Assembly (NCBI RefSeq): GCF_001921215.1
Contig: NZ_MSIF01000005.1
Span: 186,001-250,000 of the forward strand
Reading direction: 5' to 3'
DNA length: 64,000 nt
From: Actinophytocola xinjiangensis
Lineage (GTDB): Bacteria; Actinomycetota; Actinomycetes; Mycobacteriales; Pseudonocardiaceae
Positions 29,221 to 37,525 of the stretch are shown one piece after another. Numbering within the stretch: position 1 is the stretch's first letter; each line of letters opens with the position of its first letter. Under the pieces are notes generated by a model that was not told the DNA's origin, ran no database searches, and saw only the letters and a program-made list of their open reading frames with translations. Made by a program: the position numbers and the translations under genes.

Positions 29221-29643
29221 TCAGTTCCAGTCGAGGCCGCCGCGCCGCCAGACGTAGGCGTACGCGAAGCCGAGGGTCGAGATGAACAGGACGATCTCGA
29301 TCAGCCCGAAGAAGCCGAGCGCGTCGGCGGAGACCGCGAACGGGTAGAGGAAGACCATCTCGATGTCGAACAGGATGAACAGCATCGCGGTCAGGTAGTA
29401 GGCCACCGGGATGCGCCCACCGCCGGCCACCGGTTGCGGTGACGGTTCGATGCCGCACTCGTAGGCCTGGAACTTCGCGCGGTTGTAGCGCCGCGGCCCG
29501 ACCAGGGGGCCGAGCAACGCGGAGAACAGCGCGAATCCGGCCGCGAGAACGAAGAGCAGCAACAGGGGGAGGTAACTCCCCAGTCCCGATGAGACGTTGT
29601 CGCCCTGTGCTACGGATGTGCCGACAGCTGCGAGTACTGACAC
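29221..29643 (-). CDS. nuoA: NADH-quinone oxidoreductase subunit A
   Basis: A 140-residue three-helix membrane subunit and the first gene of the operon. [44 protein letters not shown] (conserved acidic residues) and [28 protein letters not shown] match the family. The loop [15 protein letters not shown] bears the conserved Cys switch region. I chose GTG at 29643 because AAAGGA lies 8 bases upstream; the open frame extends further but crosses the promoter region. Confidence 0.94.
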   Translation of the reverse strand: MSVLAAVGTSVAQGDNVSSGLGSYLPLLLLFVLAAGFALFSALLGPLVGPRRYNRAKFQAYECGIEPSPQPVAGGGRIPVAYYLTAMLFILFDIEMVFLYPFAVSADALGFFGLIEIVLFISTLGFAYAYVWRRGGLDWN

Positions 29644-29706
29644 CTTCGCCGTCCTTTCCCGCTCCTCAGTCGGGCACCCTATGGGGTGGTCATCCCGTGG
29701 CCGCTG

Positions 29707-29722
29707 GTTAGGCACACCTAAC
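29707..29722. promoter_or_regulatory. iron-box-like palindrome upstream of nuoA
   Basis: GTTAGGCACACCTAAC is a 6-bp inverted repeat around a 4-base spacer, about 65 bases before the nuoA start. By my count the 19-mer ending in its CCTAA matches 14 of 19 positions of the DtxR/IdeR consensus TTAGGTTAGGCTAACCTAA. This makes iron-responsive control of the iron-rich complex I possible but not established. Confidence 0.35.
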
Positions 29723-29738
29723 TTGAGCTGGCCGTAGC

Positions 29739-29758
29739 CTTGTGAAAATCTTCACAAG
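29739..29758. promoter_or_regulatory. Rex operator, proximal copy
   Basis: CTTGTGAAAATCTTCACAAG matches the Rex operator consensus TTGTGAA-N4-TTCACAA at every defined base. Rex is a repressor that leaves DNA when NADH rises relative to NAD+. In Streptomyces it controls nuo and cyd genes. The half-sites also fit a CRP-type TGTGA-N6-TCACA pattern, so a CRP-family protein is a less specific alternative. Confidence 0.85.
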
Positions 29759-29762
29759 CTGT

Positions 29763-29782
29763 CTTGTGAAGCGCTTCACAAG
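29763..29782. promoter_or_regulatory. Rex operator, distal copy
   Basis: CTTGTGAAGCGCTTCACAAG is a perfect 20-bp palindrome and again an exact TTGTGAA-N4-TTCACAA Rex site. Its centre is 24 bp from the proximal copy and about 130 bp before nuoA. Two exact copies suggest tight or cooperative repression of the nuo promoter. Confidence 0.85.
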
Positions 29783-29834
29783 ATTCGGGGCATAGTGTAG
29801 GGCTCGCCGCCGACGCCCTGCCAAGCAGATCCCC

Positions 29835-31064
29835 CTACGCGGTGGGCAGTTCCCGCAGGCCGCGCAACGGCGAACAGGCGATCGGCACCCACACCAGCGC
29901 CAGGCCGACGGCCCCCGCCCACAACGCCGCCCGCACCCCCGCCACCTCCCCCAGCAGACCCGCCCCGCCAGCGCCAAGGGCCAGCGCCCCGGTCAGCAGG
30001 AACCGGAAGGTCGCGTTCATCCGGCCCAGCAACCGGTCGGGCGTCACCCGCTGACGAAAACTGGTGGTCAGGACGTTGTCCACGCCGACCTTCGTCACCA
30101 CCGCCAACCAGCACGCGGCCACCCACCACACCGTCGCGGCCGTGACCAACGGCACGCAGAAACCCAGCGGCGCGACGGTGATCCCGGCCACCAGCAGCAC
30201 CCGGCCACCGCCGAACCGGGCGGCCAGCCGGCGCGCCACCAGCGACCCGACCAGCGCGCCAACTCCCCCGCCGGCCAGCCACAGCCCCAGCACCGACGCG
30301 CCGAGCCCGAGCTCGGTCACCACCAGCACCGGCATCATCGTCACCACCAGCGCCAGCGCCAGGTTGGTCAACGCCCCGGCCAGCGCGAGCGCCCGCAACA
30401 CCGGATGCCCCGCGACGAACCGCACGCCCTCGCCGACCTCGCGCCACAGCCCCGCCCGCGCCACCGCCGGGACGTCCTCGCGGTGCCGCATCCGGGTGAT
30501 CAGCACGGCCGAGACCAGGTAGCTCGCCGCGTCCACGGCCACCGCCGCCGGCGCGGCCAGGGCCGCCACCAGGTAGCCGGCCACCCCCCGCCCGGCGATC
30601 GTGTTCACCCCGTCCAGGCTGACCAGCGACGCGTTGGCCGCCACCAGGTTCTCCCGGCCGACCAGGTGCGGCAGGTAGGCCTGGCTGGCGACGTCGAAGA
30701 ACACCGTGCCGACGCCCGTGAGCAGAACCACGGCGTAGAGCTGGGTGATGGTCAACACGCCCGCCGCCCAGGCCACCGGCACCGAACCGAACAGCACCGC
30801 GCGAACCAGGTCGGCCACGATCAGCACGCGGCGGCGGCGCAGCCGGTCGGTCCACGCCCCGGCCGGCAGCCCGACCAGCAGGAACGCGACGGTCGCCAGC
30901 GCGCCGAGCAGGCCGACCTGCCCCGGGGTGGCGTCCAGCGAGGTGATCGCCACCAGCGGGACGGCGACGTAGCTGATCGCGGTGCCCAGCCGGCTCACGG
31001 CGGTCGCCGCGAACAGGTAACGGAAATCGGCGTTGGCGGCAAGAACGGGTATGGGAACGGACAT
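29835..31064 (-). CDS. MFS transporter (enterobactin-exporter/multidrug-like)
   Basis: A roughly 409-residue major facilitator with about 12 helices. NADFRYLFAATAVSRLGTAISYVAVPLVAI opens helix 1, and LPAGAWTDRLRRRRVLIVADLVRA is the loop 2-3 motif A variant typical of the MFS_3/EntS group. LRALALAGALTNLALALVVTMMPVLV follows in the second half. Substrate is unknown. I chose ATG 31064 because a longer start at 31124 would overlap the divergent regulator and the palindrome between them. The gene is divergent from an ArsR-like regulator, a common drug-exporter arrangement. Confidence 0.88.
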   Translation of the reverse strand: MSVPIPVLAANADFRYLFAATAVSRLGTAISYVAVPLVAITSLDATPGQVGLLGALATVAFLLVGLPAGAWTDRLRRRRVLIVADLVRAVLFGSVPVAWAAGVLTITQLYAVVLLTGVGTVFFDVASQAYLPHLVGRENLVAANASLVSLDGVNTIAGRGVAGYLVAALAAPAAVAVDAASYLVSAVLITRMRHREDVPAVARAGLWREVGEGVRFVAGHPVLRALALAGALTNLALALVVTMMPVLVVTELGLGASVLGLWLAGGGVGALVGSLVARRLAARFGGGRVLLVAGITVAPLGFCVPLVTAATVWWVAACWLAVVTKVGVDNVLTTSFRQRVTPDRLLGRMNATFRFLLTGALALGAGGAGLLGEVAGVRAALWAGAVGLALVWVPIACSPLRGLRELPTA

Positions 31065-31100
31065 GCCGACACGCTGTCGGCGAACGGCGGTTGCCTCGAC

Positions 31101-31122
31101 GGATTCAACTGTGGCTGAATCC
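31101..31122. promoter_or_regulatory. palindromic operator candidate between MFS gene and regulator
   Basis: GGATTCA, eight bases, then TGAATCC form a perfect 7-bp inverted repeat. It ends one base before the regulator ATG and lies 37 bases before the MFS ATG. This is the natural place for the ArsR-like protein to repress both divergent genes. Confidence 0.55.
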
Positions 31123-31123
31123 A

Positions 31124-32089
31124 ATGGTGCTGGAACTGAAGTTCACCACCCTGGACCTCGGTTACACGCGGTTCGCGTTCTCCCCGCTGTGGGAGGTGAT
31201 CGCCTCGGTCCGGGTCCTCAAGGGCGGCGGACACCCGCTGCACCAGCCGTGGGTCGACCAGGTGCGCCCGCGCCTGCTCGGCTTCGACTGGGGGCTGCTC
31301 GGCGATCTCGTACCGGTGCCGACCAGGGTCATCCCCGGGTTCGTCGCTCCCCCGCCGACGACCCCGGTGCCGGACCTGACGGTCGAGCTGGCGACGCTGC
31401 TGGCCACGCCGGTCGAGGTGGTGGCCGCCGAGCTGGAGCGGATCCCGGAGATCCGCACGCCCAGGACCGCCGGGCTGACCGACCCGCGCGGCCTGGCCCG
31501 GTTGTGCGACGTGATCGCCGAGTACTGGGCGCTGGCGCTGGAGCCGTTCTGGCCCAGGATCGTCTCCCTGCAGGAGGGCGACATCCTGCACCGGGCGCGG
31601 CGGATGGCCACCGGCGGCGCGGCGGCCCTGTTCGCCGACCTGGAACCGCAGGTCAGATGGGCCGACGACCGGCTGCGGCTGGCGCACCGGCACGTGTCGG
31701 GCCAGCGTGGGCTGCGCGGCCAGGGGCTGCTGCTGGTGCCGTCGGTGTTCGTCTGGCCGAGGATCTTCTCGATCACCGTGCCGGGCTGGCAGCCGACGCT
31801 GCGCTACCCGCCCCGGGGCATCGCGACGCTGTGGGAGACCAGGCGACCGGCCGGGTCACCGGCGCTGGCCGGGGTGCTCGGCGCGTCCCGGGCGTGGCTG
31901 CTCGCCGAGCTGGACACGCCGGCGTCGACCTCGGAGCTGGCGGTGCGCACGGGCCTGGCGGCCGGCGGGGTGTCGGCGCACCTGACGACGCTGCGCGCGG
32001 CCGGGCTGGTCTCGGCGCACCGCACCGGCCGGTACGTGCTCTACGCGAGGACCGCCGTGGGCGAGTCGCTGGTGGCGGCCAGTTCGTGA
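31124..32089 (+). CDS. ArsR-like winged-helix regulator with DUF5937-type N-terminus
   Basis: A 321-residue protein. The first 240 residues resemble the DUF5937 module found in actinomycete regulators (VLELKFTTLDLGYTRFAFSPLWEV opening, LLVPSVFVWPRIFSI near residue 202). The last 75 are an ArsR winged helix (RAWLLAELDTPASTSELAVR, then VSAHLTTLRAAGLVSAHRTGRYVLYAR). The N-terminal part may sense the ligand. I chose ATG at 31124, since the family begins with a short VLELKF strand and the earlier ATG at 31091 sits upstream of the palindrome. It probably represses the divergent MFS gene and itself. Confidence 0.87.
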   Translation: MVLELKFTTLDLGYTRFAFSPLWEVIASVRVLKGGGHPLHQPWVDQVRPRLLGFDWGLLGDLVPVPTRVIPGFVAPPPTTPVPDLTVELATLLATPVEVVAAELERIPEIRTPRTAGLTDPRGLARLCDVIAEYWALALEPFWPRIVSLQEGDILHRARRMATGGAAALFADLEPQVRWADDRLRLAHRHVSGQRGLRGQGLLLVPSVFVWPRIFSITVPGWQPTLRYPPRGIATLWETRRPAGSPALAGVLGASRAWLLAELDTPASTSELAVRTGLAAGGVSAHLTTLRAAGLVSAHRTGRYVLYARTAVGESLVAASS

Positions 32090-32095
32090 GACACG

Positions 32096-32130
32096 GAACG
32101 GGCGCCCGGCCGGTGGCCGGACGCCCGTTC
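32096..32130. terminator. bidirectional hairpin terminator
   Basis: GAACGGGCGCCCGGCC pairs with GGCCGGACGCCCGTTC, 15 of 16 positions plus one wobble, around a 3-base loop. It lies 6 bases after the regulator stop and 24 bases past the convergent Bax-inhibitor gene end, so it can serve both. Confidence 0.8.
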
Positions 32131-32154
32131 GCGGGGTTGTTCTGGTTGCGATCG

Positions 32155-32958
32155 TCACTCGCTCTGCAAGTAGTACAGCAGGCGCAGGATCTCCAGGTAG
32201 AGCCAGACGAGCGTGGTCATCAGGCCGAACGCGATGTACCAGGCGAACTTCGACGGGGTGCCGGTGCGGATCATCTGGTCCGCCATGTCGAAGTCGAGCA
32301 GGAAGTTGAACGCGGCGATACCGATGAACACGATGCTGATGATGATCGCCAGCGCGCCACCGTCACGGATGCCCATGTTGACACCCAGCATCGACATGAT
32401 CAGGTTGATCAGCATCAGGCCGGCGGCACCGACGGTGGCGCCGATGATCCACTTGGTCAGCTTCGGGGTGACCTTGACCGCGCCGGTCTTGTAGACCACG
32501 AGCATGGTGATGAACACCAGGGCAGTGCCCAGGATGGCCTGCAGGGCGATGCCCTCGACGAACATCTCGAACACGCCGGTGATGGCGCCGAGGAACACAC
32601 CCTCGGCGGCCGAGTAGGCGAGCACGAGGGCGGCGTTCGGGGTCTTCTTGAAGATGATGACCAGCGACAGGACCAGGCCGACGATCATCCCGCCGATCAT
32701 CGGCGGCCACGGGCTGATGGACTCGCTGAGCACGGCGACGGCCGTGATGATGCCGGTGATGAGGGCGAGGCCCAGGGTCATCGCGGTCTTGGTGACCACG
32801 TCGTCCACGGTCATGGGGCGGTCACCGGTGGTCGGCGGCGCCGGATAGCCCCCGTATCCCGACGTGTCCGCCTGCGGCTGGGTCTGGAAGCCCGCGTAGC
32901 CGCCGCCGAACCCGCCCTGCGGCAAGTTCCGGAACGCGGGATTACTGGTAGAACGCAC
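32155..32958 (-). CDS. Bax inhibitor-1/YccA-family membrane protein
   Basis: A 267-residue membrane protein with a disordered Gly/Gln/Pro-rich N-terminus (residues 1-48) and seven predicted helices. SAAEGVFLGAITGVFEMFVEGIALQAILGTALVFITML and the C-terminal FALGW-like region (DFDMADQMIRTGTPSKFAWYIAFGLMTTLVWLYLEILRLL) are typical of BI-1 proteins, which act as pH-sensitive ion or calcium leak channels or interact with membrane proteases. Its cellular role here is unknown. It stands alone; the ATG at 32958 gives the full cytosolic tail. Confidence 0.92.
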   Translation of the reverse strand: MRSTSNPAFRNLPQGGFGGGYAGFQTQPQADTSGYGGYPAPPTTGDRPMTVDDVVTKTAMTLGLALITGIITAVAVLSESISPWPPMIGGMIVGLVLSLVIIFKKTPNAALVLAYSAAEGVFLGAITGVFEMFVEGIALQAILGTALVFITMLVVYKTGAVKVTPKLTKWIIGATVGAAGLMLINLIMSMLGVNMGIRDGGALAIIISIVFIGIAAFNFLLDFDMADQMIRTGTPSKFAWYIAFGLMTTLVWLYLEILRLLYYLQSE

Positions 32959-33259
32959 CTGTTCCTCCTGGGCCTGATGGCTCCTGCACCGGATTCAACG
33001 ACCAACCATGCCGGCCAGTTCCCGGTGGGTAAAACGGACTTTACTCGCCGATGCCGCATCGTTACCCGGCCCCCGGGGCCAACCCGTTCGCGGCCTGGCC
33101 AAGAGTAGACGTTTCGGGCACCGATCGGCGGTATCTCGCCCGAAATCGTGACCACGCACCCGGCCGCGCGTCCCACGATCCGGCTACTACCCTCCCCTAA
33201 CCTCTACTCAGAGCGATCACAGACGGCTACACCGCCCACCCGGTGGCGGGAGGTTACGG
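32959..33259. other. divergent promoter region
   Basis: These 301 bases separate the Bax-inhibitor gene and the deacetylase-like gene, which point away from each other, so both promoters must lie here. I see no open frame with a domain and no convincing operator. A GCGGGAGG ribosome binding site for the right-hand gene sits at the end (about 33246-33253). Confidence 0.5.
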
Positions 33260-34399
33260 ATGAGCACGGCGACAGAGCGTGACTGGGACCCTCGCCCGCG
33301 ACGCCGCTGGGAGTCGATCACGCTCGGGGTCGCGCTGCTCGTGACGTTCCTGATCCTGGTCAGCCTGGGCACCGTCGACCCCGCCGGCGAGCCCGACGAC
33401 CGGCCCGACGCGCGGGGCACCGTGAGCAAGCCGTCGTGGATGCGACCGCTCGCGGAGGGTGAGAAACCACCCCAGTTCGTGCTGTTCTCCTTCGACGGCG
33501 CCGGGTCACACGCGCACTGGGAACGGATCCTGCCGCTGGCCGAGAAGTCCGGCGCCAAGGTCACCGGGTTCCTGTCCGGGATCTACCTGCTGCCCGACAC
33601 CCGGCGCGGCGAGTACACCGGCCCCGGACGTGCGCCTGGCCGGGCGGCGATCAGCTTCGGCGGGTCCGACGACCAGGTCAGCGTGCGGATCGAGGACCTC
33701 AACGCGGCCACCGCCGCCGGCCACGAACTGGGGACGCACTACAACGGGCACTTCTGCGCGGGCAACGAGCCCAGCGCCGGGACGTGGACCGCCGAACAGT
33801 GGCGGTCCGAACTGGACCAGTTCTTCGGGTTCGTGCGGGACGCGGCCGGGCGAGGACTGCGCATCGCCGAGAACGAGATCCGCGGCGGGCGGGCGCCCTG
33901 CCTCGAAGGGTCGTTCCCCGCCCTCGCGCCCGCCATGGCCGCCCACGGATTGACCTACGACTCCAGCCGGACCTCCGAGGGGATCGTGTGGCCGTCACTG
34001 GAGAAGGGGATCTGGATCTTCCCGGTGCCGGAGGTGCGGGTGCCCGGACTGGACGGACAGTCGGTGGTGATGCAGGACTACAACCTGTGGTACGCGATGA
34101 ACGGGGCCAGGGAGGAACCCTCCCGGGACGCCGAGTTCACTGAGATCACGTTGGACACCTACCGGGCGGCCTATCAGGCCGCCCGGAACACCAATCGGGC
34201 GCCGTTGACCGTGGGAACGCATTTCAACGACTGGTCCGGCGGGGCGTTCAGTATGGCCACCGAGCGGTTCATGGGGGAGGTTTGCGGGCGGGACGAGACC
34301 GTGTGCGCCACCTATTCGCAGGTCGTCGAGTGGATGTCGCTCCAGGATCCCGCTGTGTTGTCCCGTTTCCAGTCCATGCCCGCCGCCCAGGTCAGTTAG
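33260..34399 (+). CDS. membrane-anchored polysaccharide deacetylase-like protein
   Basis: A 379-residue protein. A cytosolic basic N-terminus (RDWDPRPRRRWE) precedes one membrane helix at about residues 20-38 (SITLGVALLVTFLILVSLG) and an extracellular domain. FVLFSFDGAGSHAHWERILPLAEKSGAKVTGFLSGIYLLP corresponds to the NodB-fold first strand with its Asp (FSFDGAG), and GHELGTHYNGHFC supplies the paired histidines. The standard TFDDG motif is altered to SFDGAG, so activity on wall polymers is likely but not certain. ATG 33260 has GGGAGG 7 bases upstream. Confidence 0.75.
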   Translation: MSTATERDWDPRPRRRWESITLGVALLVTFLILVSLGTVDPAGEPDDRPDARGTVSKPSWMRPLAEGEKPPQFVLFSFDGAGSHAHWERILPLAEKSGAKVTGFLSGIYLLPDTRRGEYTGPGRAPGRAAISFGGSDDQVSVRIEDLNAATAAGHELGTHYNGHFCAGNEPSAGTWTAEQWRSELDQFFGFVRDAAGRGLRIAENEIRGGRAPCLEGSFPALAPAMAAHGLTYDSSRTSEGIVWPSLEKGIWIFPVPEVRVPGLDGQSVVMQDYNLWYAMNGAREEPSRDAEFTEITLDTYRAAYQAARNTNRAPLTVGTHFNDWSGGAFSMATERFMGEVCGRDETVCATYSQVVEWMSLQDPAVLSRFQSMPAAQVS

Positions 34400-34463
34400 T
34401 TTCGCCAGGCCATGGCCGCGTTGCCAAGCCACGGCCCGGTTCGCGCTGCCTTCACGGTCGTGG

Positions 34464-35393
34464 TCACGGGGTTGTGGTGAGGCGGGATCTCAGCCAGGTT
34501 GTCGCCACTGTCGCCTGGCGGCGTTGGAATTCTCTTACCGTGGGAATTCCCGGAGGGTCCGGCAGGAGGCCGTAGTAGCTGAACATTCCGGCCAGGCCCG
34601 CCAGGGCGACGGTCACGGCGTCGGGGTCGGCGGTCGCCGCCAGTGGAGAGGTTCGCCAGACGTCCGCCGGTTCCGGGCCACCCTGCAGGGCCAGGCAGGG
34701 CAGCATGAACAGCAGGTCCAGCCAGGGCTGACCGGTGCCGGCGTGGGGCCAGTCGACGAAGACGACCCTGTCCGCGGTGATGAGGATGTTGTCGGCGCGC
34801 AGGTCGCCGTGGACCAGGTGGTGGCCCTGGGTGGCGTCCTCCCAGCGCTGTTCCAGGGTGGCCAGGCGGGTCAGGTTCTCCCGGGGCCAGGGTGGGAGGT
34901 GGCGGACCAGCTCCGGGGAGTCGAGCAGGAACTGCCAGCCTGCGCAGGGAGAGAGGGGCGGCAGCGACGGTGGGGCCGGGACGTGGCCGAGGGTGACCAC
35001 CGCCTGGTGGACCCGCGTCCACTCCCGCTCCTGCCACGGGAGAGCGGGGTGGCTGCCGTCGACGTCGGTGAACAGCAGGGCCGTCCAGGCGTCGGGCAGG
35101 GTGGCCGACCACAGGAGTCGGGGGGCCGGGGTCGACGCGGGCAGGGTGGCGGCTGTCCGCGCCTCCCTGCGGTGCAGTGCCACCGTGTCGGCGTTGTGGG
35201 TGGCGGTGGCCGCCTTGGCGAACACCCGTTCGCCGTTGGCCAGGGTCAGGCGGGCGGCCAGGCCCGGGGAGAAACCGCCTGGTTGGGTGCGGGCCTCGAC
35301 GACCTCGCCGCCGGCGGCGTCGCTGATCGCCGTCCGTACGTGTGCGGGCAGTTGGTCCCAGTGGAGCCGGTTGCCGCCCTCGCCCTGTATCAC
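34464..35393 (-). CDS. aminoglycoside phosphotransferase-family protein
   Basis: A 309-residue APH-type kinase. GERVFAKAATATHNADTVALHRREA holds the ATP-binding lysine and the conserved helix Glu. LVHGDLRADNILIT near residue 205 is the Brenner catalytic loop (HGDxxxxN), and VFVDWPHAGTGQPWLDLLF supplies the metal-binding Asp. Many such proteins phosphorylate small metabolites such as choline or macrolides; resistance is not implied. The start is GTG 35393, without a clear ribosome binding site. The longer frame overlaps the divergent SDR gene and is unlikely. Confidence 0.82.
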   Translation of the reverse strand: MIQGEGGNRLHWDQLPAHVRTAISDAAGGEVVEARTQPGGFSPGLAARLTLANGERVFAKAATATHNADTVALHRREARTAATLPASTPAPRLLWSATLPDAWTALLFTDVDGSHPALPWQEREWTRVHQAVVTLGHVPAPPSLPPLSPCAGWQFLLDSPELVRHLPPWPRENLTRLATLEQRWEDATQGHHLVHGDLRADNILITADRVVFVDWPHAGTGQPWLDLLFMLPCLALQGGPEPADVWRTSPLAATADPDAVTVALAGLAGMFSYYGLLPDPPGIPTVREFQRRQATVATTWLRSRLTTTP

Positions 35394-35457
35394 GGGCCGA
35401 TTGTGAGGTGCCGTGCCATGCTGTGCACCGGGTTTTCCGACGGGAGGGGACGACGTC

Positions 35458-37452
35458 GTGACCACCTACCTCGTCACCGGGGCCACCGGGCTCATCGGTC
35501 GGCGCGTCGTCGGGGAGTTGCTGGCCAGGGCGGACACCGAACGGGTCTGGCTGCTGGTCAGGGAACGGTCACGGGAACGCCTGGCCGACGCCGCCCTCGC
35601 CTGGCCCAACGTCGAGTTGATCTCACCGCTGACCGGGGACGTCCGCCAGCCCAACGCCGGGGTCGACGAGGAACGGCTGACGGAGCTGACCGGGGTCGTC
35701 GACCACCTCGTCCACCTGGCCGCGCTCTACGACATCGCGGCCGACGACGACGTGAGCATCGCCGCGAACGTCGACGGGACACGGCACGTCATCGACCTCG
35801 CGGCGACCGTCGGGGCCGGGTGTCTGCACCACGTGTCGTCCGTGGCGGTCGCCGGGGACCACCGGGGGCGGTTCACCGAGGACATGTTCGACGCCGGGCA
35901 ACGGCTGGTCACCGCCTACCACCGGACGAAGTTCGAGTCCGAGCGGCTGGTCCGCACCCAGACCGACGTGCCGTGGCGGGTGTACCGGCCGTCGGTCGTC
36001 GTCGGGGACTCGGTGACCGGGGAGATGGACAAGGTCGACGGGCCCTACTACTTCTTCGCCGCGTTGAGTCGGCTCGCGCGGCTGCCGGGGGTGCCGTTCG
36101 TGTTCCCCGACATCGGGGACACCAACATCGTGCCGGTCGACTACGTCGCCGCCGCCATGGCGGCGCTGATCAGCACACCGGGGCTGGACGGGCGGGCGTT
36201 CCACCTGGTCAACCCCGAACCGCAGCCGGTGCGGGCGGTGTACGACGCGTTCGCCAGGGCCGCCGGGGCGCCGGTGGCGACCGCCGAGCTCGACCGTCGG
36301 CTCACCGGGCCGCTGGTCGGGCTGGCGCGCCTGGCCGAACACGTCCCGGGCGTGACGATCGCCAGGGACGCGGTGCTCGACCGGCTCGGCATCCCGCCGA
36401 TCGTGCTGTCGACGCTGACCTTCCACCCCCGGTTCGACGCCACCGGGACCCGCCTCGCGCTGGCCGGCTCCGGTGTCGCCGTGCCGCCGCTCGACGAGTA
36501 CGCCGCCGTGCTGTGGCGCTACTGGCGGGAGCACCTCGACCCGTTCCGCGCCCGCCGCGACAGCCGGCGCGGGTCGCTCGACGGCCGGCGGGTGGTGATC
36601 ACCGGGGCGTCGTCGGGCATCGGCCGGGCCACCGCGTTCCAGGTCGCGGCCGCCGGTGGGGTGCCGCTGCTGGTGGCGCGCCGCGCCGAGGAACTGGCGC
36701 GGGTGCGGGCGGAGATCGTCGCCGCCGGCGGGCAGGCGTTCGAGTACCCGTGCGACCTCACCGACGACGAGTCGGTGACCAAGACCGTCGAACGGATGCT
36801 GGTCGAACAGCCCGCCGTGGACATGCTGGTCAACAACGCCGGCCGGTCGATCCGACGTTCCGTCCAGCTGTCCTACGACCGGATGCACGACTACGAGCGC
36901 GCGATGGCCATCAACTACTTCGGCGCGGTGCGGATGATCCTCGCGCTGCTGCCGCACATGATCGAACGGCGGTTCGGGCACGTGGTGAACGTGTCGTCGA
37001 TCGGGGTGCAGGGCATCGCGCCCCGGTTCTCCGCCTATGTCGCGTCCAAGGCCGCGCTGGACTACTTCAGCCGGATCGTCGCCGCCGAGACCCACGGGGC
37101 CGGGATCACGTTCACCACCGTGCACATGCCGCTGGTGCGCACCCCGATGATCCGCCCCACCACGCTCTACGACGCGTTCCCCGCCAGGTCGCCGGAGCAG
37201 GCCGCCGAGCTGGTGATGGCCGCGCTGCGGCGGCGACCCAAGCACGTCGGCACGCCGACCGGGCAGTTGATCTCCGCCGCGTACACCGTCGCGCCCGGGC
37301 TCGTCGACGCCATCGCCTACCAGGGTTACCGGATCTTTCCCGACTCCACGGCCGCCGGCGGTACCGGCCGGGTGAAGCTGGGAAAGGGCGATCGGCACCT
37401 CGGCGCGGCGGCCACCGCACTCGCCCGCCTCACCCGAGGCTTCCACTGGTAA
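35458..37452 (+). CDS. two-domain SDR oxidoreductase (fatty acyl-CoA reductase-like)
   Basis: A 664-residue protein with two Rossmann domains. The N-terminal extended-SDR/thioester-reductase-like part starts TYLVTGATGLIGRRVVGELL (GATGLIG at 8-14) and includes VDHLVHLAALYDIAA and AYHRTKFESERLVR. A classical SDR domain begins near residue 378 (VVITGASSGIGRATAFQ) and carries NNAG, NVSSIG and the catalytic YVASK near residue 527. This order matches mycobacterial AcrA1/Rv3391-type multifunctional enzymes that reduce fatty acyl-CoA to aldehyde or alcohol; the substrate here is inferred. GTG 35458 has GGGAGGGG 8-12 bases upstream. Confidence 0.88.
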   Translation: MTTYLVTGATGLIGRRVVGELLARADTERVWLLVRERSRERLADAALAWPNVELISPLTGDVRQPNAGVDEERLTELTGVVDHLVHLAALYDIAADDDVSIAANVDGTRHVIDLAATVGAGCLHHVSSVAVAGDHRGRFTEDMFDAGQRLVTAYHRTKFESERLVRTQTDVPWRVYRPSVVVGDSVTGEMDKVDGPYYFFAALSRLARLPGVPFVFPDIGDTNIVPVDYVAAAMAALISTPGLDGRAFHLVNPEPQPVRAVYDAFARAAGAPVATAELDRRLTGPLVGLARLAEHVPGVTIARDAVLDRLGIPPIVLSTLTFHPRFDATGTRLALAGSGVAVPPLDEYAAVLWRYWREHLDPFRARRDSRRGSLDGRRVVITGASSGIGRATAFQVAAAGGVPLLVARRAEELARVRAEIVAAGGQAFEYPCDLTDDESVTKTVERMLVEQPAVDMLVNNAGRSIRRSVQLSYDRMHDYERAMAINYFGAVRMILALLPHMIERRFGHVVNVSSIGVQGIAPRFSAYVASKAALDYFSRIVAAETHGAGITFTTVHMPLVRTPMIRPTTLYDAFPARSPEQAAELVMAALRRRPKHVGTPTGQLISAAYTVAPGLVDAIAYQGYRIFPDSTAAGGTGRVKLGKGDRHLGAAATALARLTRGFHW

Positions 37453-37525
37453 ACCTGTCTACTGTGGACTTTTAGGGTGAATCCGAACTGTTGCGACCGG
37501 TGGCGGGCCGAGTACGGTCACCACC

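Noticed and set aside
35393-35465. N-terminal extension of the phosphotransferase to 35465
   Set aside because: It would overlap the start and ribosome binding site of the divergent SDR gene and adds only non-conserved residues.
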